DNA of 10,511 nt from Porphyromonadaceae bacterium. GTDB taxonomy: Bacteria; Bacteroidota; Bacteroidia; Bacteroidales; Tannerellaceae. This document shows, in pieces, positions 5,264 through 10,511 of this stretch (its first letter is position 1; each line of letters begins with the position of its first letter). The notes beneath the pieces were generated by a model. That model saw only the letters and a program-made list of their open reading frames with translations, did not search any database and was not told where the DNA came from. The position numbers and the translations under genes are program-made. The stretch is taken from assembly GCA_003517945.1 (NCBI GenBank), contig DOZP01000175.1, forward strand, positions 3,757-14,267, in the 5' to 3' direction.

Positions 5264-8206
5264 TTACCTGATAAATACTTTTTGCCTTATTCCATTGTCA
5301 AAAACAATAATATAAGCGCCTTTTTCTATATTTACCGTACAGTTACCCTCCTGCAAATTCCTTTGGTGATACAATGCACCTGCCAATGTAAATATTTGTA
5401 CACCGACTTTTTCCGGTACATCGAAATAAAGCTGCCCGTTATATGCCCAGGCCTTGTATTGCGATCCGGAGACTTCATTTCCTACAGGAGATACGCCTTC
5501 GATTGTTATCAACAGAGCACGCGTAACCTGTCGGATCGTAACTTGCATACTGTCACCGGATATACGATTATAGACAACACTGTGCTCGTCAATACTCCGG
5601 ATTCCGGTTTTAACGACTATATTATCCAGACTATATCCGGGCTTAGCTTTTATGGTAAAAACAAAATCACCCCATCCTTTCACATATGTGATCATATTGG
5701 CTGACGGATTGGTTTCAATAGAAGGATGAGGTAAAATCCGAACTCCGCGTTGTATATCAGAGATCGGATCTTCATCACAGAAACTCATTCTGCACGTATT
5801 ACTGACAAAAAGATCATCGCATACCGTTTTTACTTTAACATGATAAAGTCCGGTTCTGGTCGCCAGGTAAGAATTGGAAGTCGCACCTTCTATCGGTTTG
5901 TCATTGAAGTACCATTGATAGGTCAACATACGGTTTGTACATTCAACCGTTAACAAATAACTTTGTTTAATACATTCAGAAATGCAATCCGGAAGATCTT
6001 TTGTTATGACCGAAATTTTATGAGAACCGGCAGACATTTTATCATAAACGGTTACGATACCCGTGCCCGAAACGAATGCGGTTGTGGTATCCGATTCTGC
6101 AGAAACCAACACGTAGCTTGTTGTAGCGGATGGCGCCGGATCAATTTTCAGATTCGTATTGGGTAATGTGATAGTCTGAGTGATAACAGGAGCCAAAGCA
6201 TTATTCCTTTCTCTATATTTTATTGTCCAGACTTCACCATCATTCGAATAATCACCGAAACTAACATTTAAGGTGGCTGTCGGATCGCCGATGCAAATCC
6301 CCGGTGTTCCGGAAAGAGTCACACAGATAAGCTGAAGCGGGCCGAGAGGTGACGCGATAAAGTCTTTGAACAAGCAGTTATAAAAAGATTTATTTGCATC
6401 GTTATAGAACGAATTTTCCGTATAAATTGCACTTTTATCCAAAGCGCCGGAATTGGCATAAAGAACACCGGTTGCATGGTAGATAGTGGAAAAGGTATCA
6501 TTCGAAAAATCCAGATTGTATAATTTGACTCGATCGGTTATCGCCGAATTTATACTTATCCGGCTACTGACGTCACCCTTAAACATAACCATGGAGGTTT
6601 GTTCAAGCGGATTACGGATGTTATCCGTAGCGATCAGGTGAACGGTATCGGTCGGTATATTGTTTAAATTGGGGACTGCAAACGGCGCAATAATCATATC
6701 CGCCCCGTCTTGTTTACCAATCAGTTTTATCGTCGGAGCAGGGAGCGTACAGGCGGCTTTAGTAGGCGCCTGGCCAAATAACGTATTGATTCTCGTTAAC
6801 TGCGTATTAACAGCCGTACTGAGTGAGCTACGAACAAGGTAACTGCTCGTCTTTGCATCTAAATAGGCATACGTTGCCGAAGTAGCAATGTTTGCTTCTC
6901 TGGTAGCTATAATGGCATAACCCGAAGTGCTGGTTGGATTCCAGCTTGTATGCAGTTGTAAATACCTGTATTCTTGCGGAATAGAAATCCCCCGGCTGTT
7001 GTATCTCAATATGCGTATATTCTTACCGGCGGGCATGGTTAATCCGTCTATAATGACATTCTGACACCCCATAGTAGTTGCCGTTCCATTCGTAATGGCT
7101 ATCGGATATGCAGTCCCTGAAGTTGTTTGAATATCCAGGTTTTTAAAATAAATACCATCCGCCCCGTTTATATTGATTAAATCATAGATGAAGGATGTAC
7201 GAGCCGATTCTACTGTGATATCTATAAAATACCGTTTGACATTGTAATTACGAGCAGCTTCGACCTCGTAAAAATTGAAGAGAGCGCGACAGTTGCCGGT
7301 TCCATTACCGATATTTCTAAACAACAGGTTTTTCATGATGAGCCCGTCTGCAACGCTTTCCGTACCAAAAGTAATGAAATTTTGATTAAAACCCAGATTG
7401 TTGCCGTCAATAATAAGATTTTCCCAAATGATTTTAGTATTCATACGCGTCCGGAAATTAATGCTTGAGTTGAATCTTAATACGCTTTTTTCGGTCGCAT
7501 CCGCTCCAAGCATGACTAATCCGTTATAACTAAAAGGGACCTCGGTAGTAATTGTTACATCAAATGTGCCCGGTTCAAGAAAAAAAGTTTTGTTTGCGCC
7601 GACCGCAGACTGGAAATTACTGTAATCAATAACAGTACAATTGAAAGTCCGGTTTAAATAAGGGATCGGTATTGATACTGTAGTGCCGGAGGTATAAGGC
7701 GCCGTAGAACCATTCTTTAATACATAATAAAAAGTATTGAGCCCCCCGTTTGTATAATCAATAACCGGATCCGTGAAGGTTTGCCCGATAGTTACCGGAA
7801 ACAGGCTATTATCCAAAGGACTGCCTGCCGGGAAACTCGCTGTATTTTTTTCGGTTGAAAACGTATTTCCCAATGTTATGATTTTATACTCTTCTTCAAC
7901 ACTTCCTTTGTCACTGTCTATTTTGATTTTGATGGTTTTGTTTCCATCCGTATTCAGAATTGTATAATTACATACCTTCGCATTTCCGATTACAGTGTTA
8001 TCAAGATACCAGGTGTAACCGCTAATAGTCGCCCCGTTTAACGCAACATCCACATCCAGGGTAATAGTTGCACCGACATTTACCTGCGCAGAAGAAAGAC
8101 CCGAAAAACCAACGATGACCGGTTTATCAAATATTCCGGTTTGTGCCGATACGGTAATCGCAATGATTGAAACAATCAGCGTAAAAAGAAATTTTTTTGC
8201 TTTCAT
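5264..8206 (-). CDS. Large secreted modular protein with beta-helix-like and Ig-like regions and a C-terminal sorting-type tail
   Basis: I do not recognise a named function for this roughly 980-residue protein (numbered here from the ATG at 8212). It has a signal peptide (KAKKFLFTLIVSIIAITVSA, residues 4-23). An Ig/PKD-like domain follows (about 28-115, with GYTWYLD). Residues about 205-620 recall a right-handed beta-helix of the pectate-lyase-like type, with short turns such as WENLIIDGNN, MKNLLFRNIGN, CQNVIIDGLTM and YNCLFKDF. Next come an Ig-like module of a kind common in Bacteroidetes adhesins (about 630-725, VWTIKYRERN ... ATTSYVLVSA), a Cys-rich Ig-like domain (about 755-812, YQWYFNDKPIEGATSNSYL) and a beta domain (about 820-908). 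The last 65 residues (GVQIFTLAG ... GAYIIVFDNG ... KVFIR) look like a type IX secretion or DUF6383-like C-terminal tail. ATGs lie at 8212 and 8206; AAAAGGAT ends 4-5 nt before 8206, favouring it. A polysaccharide-binding or -cleaving surface protein is plausible; no catalytic residues could be assigned. Confidence 0.88.
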   Translation of the reverse strand: MKAKKFLFTLIVSIIAITVSAQTGIFDKPVIVGFSGLSSAQVNVGATITLDVDVALNGATISGYTWYLDNTVIGNAKVCNYTILNTDGNKTIKIKIDSDKGSVEEEYKIITLGNTFSTEKNTASFPAGSPLDNSLFPVTIGQTFTDPVIDYTNGGLNTFYYVLKNGSTAPYTSGTTVSIPIPYLNRTFNCTVIDYSNFQSAVGANKTFFLEPGTFDVTITTEVPFSYNGLVMLGADATEKSVLRFNSSINFRTRMNTKIIWENLIIDGNNLGFNQNFITFGTESVADGLIMKNLLFRNIGNGTGNCRALFNFYEVEAARNYNVKRYFIDITVESARTSFIYDLININGADGIYFKNLDIQTTSGTAYPIAITNGTATTMGCQNVIIDGLTMPAGKNIRILRYNSRGISIPQEYRYLQLHTSWNPTSTSGYAIIATREANIATSATYAYLDAKTSSYLVRSSLSTAVNTQLTRINTLFGQAPTKAACTLPAPTIKLIGKQDGADMIIAPFAVPNLNNIPTDTVHLIATDNIRNPLEQTSMVMFKGDVSSRISINSAITDRVKLYNLDFSNDTFSTIYHATGVLYANSGALDKSAIYTENSFYNDANKSFYNCLFKDFIASPLGPLQLICVTLSGTPGICIGDPTATLNVSFGDYSNDGEVWTIKYRERNNALAPVITQTITLPNTNLKIDPAPSATTSYVLVSAESDTTTAFVSGTGIVTVYDKMSAGSHKISVITKDLPDCISECIKQSYLLTVECTNRMLTYQWYFNDKPIEGATSNSYLATRTGLYHVKVKTVCDDLFVSNTCRMSFCDEDPISDIQRGVRILPHPSIETNPSANMITYVKGWGDFVFTIKAKPGYSLDNIVVKTGIRSIDEHSVVYNRISGDSMQVTIRQVTRALLITIEGVSPVGNEVSGSQYKAWAYNGQLYFDVPEKVGVQIFTLAGALYHQRNLQEGNCTVNIEKGAYIIVFDNGIRQKVFIR

Positions 8207-8223
8207 ATCCATCCTTTTTTGAC

Positions 8224-8235
8224 ATTGTTAACAAT
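8224..8235. promoter_or_regulatory. 12-bp perfect palindrome upstream of the large secreted protein gene
   Basis: ATTGTTAACAAT is a perfect palindrome centred about 23 bp upstream of the ATG at 8206. Its position between any promoter and the start makes it an operator candidate, although AT-rich DNA yields such palindromes by chance. A second palindrome, ACATTAATGT, lies at 8272-8281, upstream of the same gene. Confidence 0.35.
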
Positions 8236-8545
8236 TAGATTCTATCCTCATTATGAATTTAAATTATTTGCACATTAATGTACATTTATCTATAAAACTG
8301 TGGTTCATTTCATTCGTGTAAACAAATCTTTATCTTATTCCAATGTTATTTACCAAAAAACGACAAACAACATATACAAATAATATAAAAGGAGATATGT
8401 ACAACAAAATATCATATCAATTTTATTTTTTAAAAAGAAAAAATCATTCGATAAAATATTTGCGGTAAAAATAGTACACAAATAATATAATACGAAAAAT
8501 TATCATTTTAAAAAAATCATAGAGCACTTAAAGTTCATTAAAAGC

Positions 8546-8569
8546 ATCGTATTTTCTGCAAAAAACGAT
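8546..8569. repeat. Inverted repeat upstream of the esterase promoter
   Basis: ATCGTATTTT (8546-8555) and AAAAAACGAT (8560-8569) pair at nine of ten positions around the 4-nt loop CTGC. The outer CGAT/ATCG ends are shared with the longer inverted repeat at 8589-8632. It could be a protein-binding site or a hairpin. It lies about 60 bp upstream of the -7 box. Confidence 0.45.
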
Positions 8570-8588
8570 ATCAGGTACATCCGCCCTC

Positions 8589-8632
8589 TACGATTTTTAT
8601 TTCTAATTTTCATTTTTCAATAAAAAATCGTA
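8589..8632. repeat. Inverted repeat spanning the esterase promoter
   Basis: TACGATTTTTATT (8589-8601) is matched by AATAAAAAATCGTA (8619-8632), 13-nt arms with one extra A in the right arm and a 17-nt spacer. The repeat covers the -33 region and its right arm ends on the first two bases of the -7 box of the esterase promoter. A bound dimeric regulator here would block RNA polymerase. Confidence 0.5.
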
Positions 8633-8638
8633 AGTTTG
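8608..8638 (+). promoter_or_regulatory. Bacteroidetes-type promoter of the esterase gene
   Basis: TAAGTTTG (8631-8638) is a perfect TAnnTTTG -7 box. TTTC (8608-8611) lies 19 nt upstream, matching the TTTG -33 box at three of four bases. Transcription would begin near 8644, leaving a leader of about 19 nt before the ATG at 8663. Confidence 0.65.
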
Positions 8639-8662
8639 TGAAATAATTTAAACTAATTACTT

Positions 8663-9529
8663 ATGAAACATCTTCTTATCCTGGCAGGATTACTCATTAT
8701 CAGCCAGATGATCACAGCACAGAACGGTAACGTTTTTGAAACACGCACCGTAAAAAGTGAAATCCTGAAAGCGGAACGCAAATATTCGATCTACCTGCCG
8801 CCGTGCTACGACGAAACAGACCGCAGTTATCCGGTTTTGTACCTGTTACACGGATCAGGCGACGATCATACCGGTTGGGTTCAGTTCGGACAGGTACAAC
8901 ACATTGCAGACAAAGCCATAGCATCCGGATCGGCCGGCCCGATGATTATTGTAATGCCGGATGCCAATACCGGCAAAAGAGGTTATTTCAATGACGTAAA
9001 AGGAGACTTTAATTACGAAGATTTCTTCTTCAAAGAACTGATTCCGCACATTGAAAAAACATACCGGGTAAGAAGCGAACGACGCTACCGCGCCGTTGCA
9101 GGTCTGTCTATGGGGGGCGGAGGAACCATTTTCTATTCCCTGCACAGGCCGGATATGTTTGCGGCGGCAGCGCCCCTGAGCGCCTCAACCGGAAGTTGGA
9201 GTCTCGAACAATATAAGGAAAGGATGAACAACCGGGACGGGGTATCGGAATCCGCCATAGAGCAACATTACAAACGCCACAGTATAGAAGGAATTATCAA
9301 CAACGCTTCGGAAGAAGAATTGAAACAAATCAAAAGCATTCGCTGGTACATAAGTTGCGGTGATGACGATTTTCTTTATGAAGGAAACGCACGCATGCAC
9401 ATTACGTTCAAAAAGAACGAGATACCACATGAATACCGGGTTAAAGACGGCGCGCATACGTGGACGTATTGGCGAATGGAACTACCGCTGGTACTGGAAT
9501 TTGTTGCCAAATCATTCATGCAACATTAG
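8663..9529 (+). CDS. Secreted CE1-like alpha/beta-hydrolase esterase
   Basis: This 288-residue protein has a signal peptide (MKHLLILAGLLIISQMITA, cleaved near residue 19, no lipobox Cys) and one alpha/beta-hydrolase domain of the putative-esterase family (PF00756), which includes esterase D, feruloyl esterases and acetylxylan esterases of CE1. The oxyanion-side motif YLLHGSGDD is at 60-68. The nucleophile elbow GLSMGG puts Ser149 in place, the acid is one of D234-D236 (CGDDDF), and the histidine is H265 in KDGAHTWTYW. All triad members are present, so activity is expected. Family knowledge suggests removal of acyl groups from plant or host polysaccharides outside the cytoplasm; the true substrate cannot be read from sequence. 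It is transcribed away from the large secreted protein gene and has its own promoter. serB follows after 47 nt on the same strand, perhaps by read-through. Confidence 0.92.
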   Translation: MKHLLILAGLLIISQMITAQNGNVFETRTVKSEILKAERKYSIYLPPCYDETDRSYPVLYLLHGSGDDHTGWVQFGQVQHIADKAIASGSAGPMIIVMPDANTGKRGYFNDVKGDFNYEDFFFKELIPHIEKTYRVRSERRYRAVAGLSMGGGGTIFYSLHRPDMFAAAAPLSASTGSWSLEQYKERMNNRDGVSESAIEQHYKRHSIEGIINNASEEELKQIKSIRWYISCGDDDFLYEGNARMHITFKKNEIPHEYRVKDGAHTWTYWRMELPLVLEFVAKSFMQH

Positions 9530-9576
9530 CATAAAAAGCATACCGTTGTCTTCCATAAACATGAACAATAAGGAAA

Positions 9577-10511
9577 ATGACCTCTGCGAACAATGAAATC
9601 ATTCTGCTGACTATTTCCGGCAATGACAAGCCGGGAGTAACAGCAGAATTTACCGAAGTATTAGCCAAACATAATGCGAATATCCTGGATATCGGACAGG
9701 CGGATATTCATAACAACCTGACGTTGGGGATCCTGTTCCAGACTATCGGCAACAATGCAGGCGACACAATCAAAGACCTGATGTTCAAAGGATATGACCT
9801 GAACGTCACGGTAAAATTCCAACCCATTTCTATCGAAGTATACAGCAACTGGGTTAAAATGCAGGGTAAAAACAGGTATATCATTACCATACTGGGACGC
9901 AAACTGACCGCACGCCAAATTGCTTCCGTATCAAAAGTAGTTGCCGATCAGGGTATGAACATTGACGATATCAAACGTCTCACAGGACGTATTCCGCTGG
10001 ATGAAAATGAACGTGCGCCCAAAGCCTGTGTCGAATTTTCAGTGCGCGGTACTCCCAGAAACCTTGAAGAAATGCAAAGAAAGTTTTTACAACTATCCGA
10101 CGAACTCAATTTTGACATTTCTTTCCAGGAAGAAAATATGTTTCGCCGTACACGCCGCCTGATCTGTTTTGATATGGATTCGACCCTTATTCAGACAGAA
10201 GTGATCGACGAACTGGCCGAACGTGCCGGCGTAGGCGATAAAGTACGGGCTATTACCGAATCGGCTATGCGCGGCGATATTGATTTCAGCGAAAGTTTCA
10301 GACAGCGATGCGCCCTGTTAAAAGGATTAGATGTCTCCGTATTGCAGGAAATTGCTGAAAACATGCCTATTACAGAGGGAGTTGACCGGATGATGAAAAT
10401 ACTGAAAAAAGTCGGCCTCAAAATCGCTATTCTTTCCGGAGGATTTACCTATTTCGGCAATTACCTCAAACAAAAATACGGAGTCGATTATGTTTATGCC
10501 AACGAACTGGA
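9577..10511 (+). CDS. serB: Phosphoserine phosphatase SerB with N-terminal ACT region (3' partial)
   Basis: The gene runs off the window end after 311 codons. An ACT domain spans residues about 6-75 (ILLTISGNDKPGVTAEFTEV) and a second ACT-like region about 92-175 (YIITILGRKLTARQIASV). A HAD phosphatase domain then begins with motif I, FDMDST, giving nucleophile D199 and acid/base D201, and motif II SGGF with Ser287. The Lys and distal Asp motifs would lie beyond the window. The enzyme dephosphorylates L-3-phosphoserine to serine, the last step of serine synthesis, in the cytoplasm; the ACT region is typically an amino-acid-binding regulatory part. Total length in related bacteria is about 400 residues, so roughly 100 are missing. 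The ATG at 9577 is preceded by AAGGAAA, a modest Shine-Dalgarno; the ATG at 9561 is in another frame that stops at 9596. No clear promoter lies in the 47-nt gap after the esterase. Confidence 0.95.
   Translation, partial: MTSANNEIILLTISGNDKPGVTAEFTEVLAKHNANILDIGQADIHNNLTLGILFQTIGNNAGDTIKDLMFKGYDLNVTVKFQPISIEVYSNWVKMQGKNRYIITILGRKLTARQIASVSKVVADQGMNIDDIKRLTGRIPLDENERAPKACVEFSVRGTPRNLEEMQRKFLQLSDELNFDISFQEENMFRRTRRLICFDMDSTLIQTEVIDELAERAGVGDKVRAITESAMRGDIDFSESFRQRCALLKGLDVSVLQEIAENMPITEGVDRMMKILKKVGLKIAILSGGFTYFGNYLKQKYGVDYVYANEL

Larger units (their letters stand above)
8213..8662. other. AT-rich divergent intergenic region
   Basis: This 450-bp gap separates two divergently transcribed genes for secreted proteins. 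It holds the esterase promoter (8608-8638), two palindromes near the large-gene start and two inverted repeats upstream of the esterase. For the leftward gene I see only a weak -7 candidate, near 8323-8332 (TAAAGATTTG on the minus strand, with the wrong internal spacing). A 23-codon frame at 8397-8468 follows an AAAGGAG sequence but has no recognisable product. I find no RNA gene or riboswitch here. Confidence 0.7.

Noticed and set aside
5228..5704. 158-codon plus-strand open frame
   Set aside because: It lies opposite the 3' end of the large secreted protein gene, has no start signal or recognisable domain, and is a by-product of that gene's codon use.
8855..9457. Minus-strand open frames of 90-96 codons opposite the esterase
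   Set aside because: They are antisense to a clearly conserved catalytic gene, show no domain, and have no promoter of the local type.
9361..9596. Plus-strand frame crossing the end of the esterase and the serB start
   Set aside because: It overlaps two strongly supported genes in another frame and encodes nothing recognisable.

Overview
The window looks like an ordinary chromosomal segment of a Bacteroidetes bacterium, most likely order Bacteroidales. Three things point there: the DnaA sequence style, promoters of the Bacteroidetes type (-7 box TAnnTTTG with a TTTG-like -33 box about 19 nt upstream) instead of TTGACA/TATAAT, and a large secreted beta-rich protein ending in what looks like a type IX secretion or DUF6383-like C-terminal tail. 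The genes are moderately AT-rich and the gaps are strongly AT-rich. I see no mobile element, tRNA, rRNA, CRISPR array or phage gene.

Layout. Positions 1-1217 (+) hold the 3' end of a DsbD-like thioredoxin-fold protein, whose stop overlaps the start of mazG (NTP pyrophosphohydrolase) by 4 nt. mazG converges on dnaA (-, 1256-2674) across a 38-nt gap with an A/T-only hairpin that could terminate both. An AT-rich gap of about 400 bp follows, with a dnaA promoter candidate, a 9-bp tandem repeat and one imperfect DnaA box. On the minus strand, a secreted N-acetylmuramoyl-L-alanine amidase with a C-terminal SPOR-like domain (5090-3975) is followed after 12 nt by an MCE/MlaD-family protein (3962-3081). 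They form a two-gene operon with a near-ideal promoter at 5108-5138. Upstream of it, also on the minus strand, a roughly 980-residue secreted modular protein of unknown function (8206-5264) ends at a strong intrinsic terminator (5192-5231).

A 450-bp AT-rich divergent gap (8213-8662) carries the esterase promoter and several inverted repeats. On the plus strand, a secreted CE1-like esterase (8663-9529) is followed 47 nt later by serB (9577 to beyond the window end), a phosphoserine phosphatase with an N-terminal ACT region.

Taken together, the window joins housekeeping genes (replication initiation, nucleotide-pool cleaning, serine synthesis) to envelope genes (periplasmic redox, peptidoglycan hydrolysis, MCE lipid transport) and one divergent pair of secreted proteins. 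No obvious new multi-gene system is visible. The least explained items are the large secreted protein, the divergent control region at 8213-8662, and the pairing of an amidase with a lone MCE protein.
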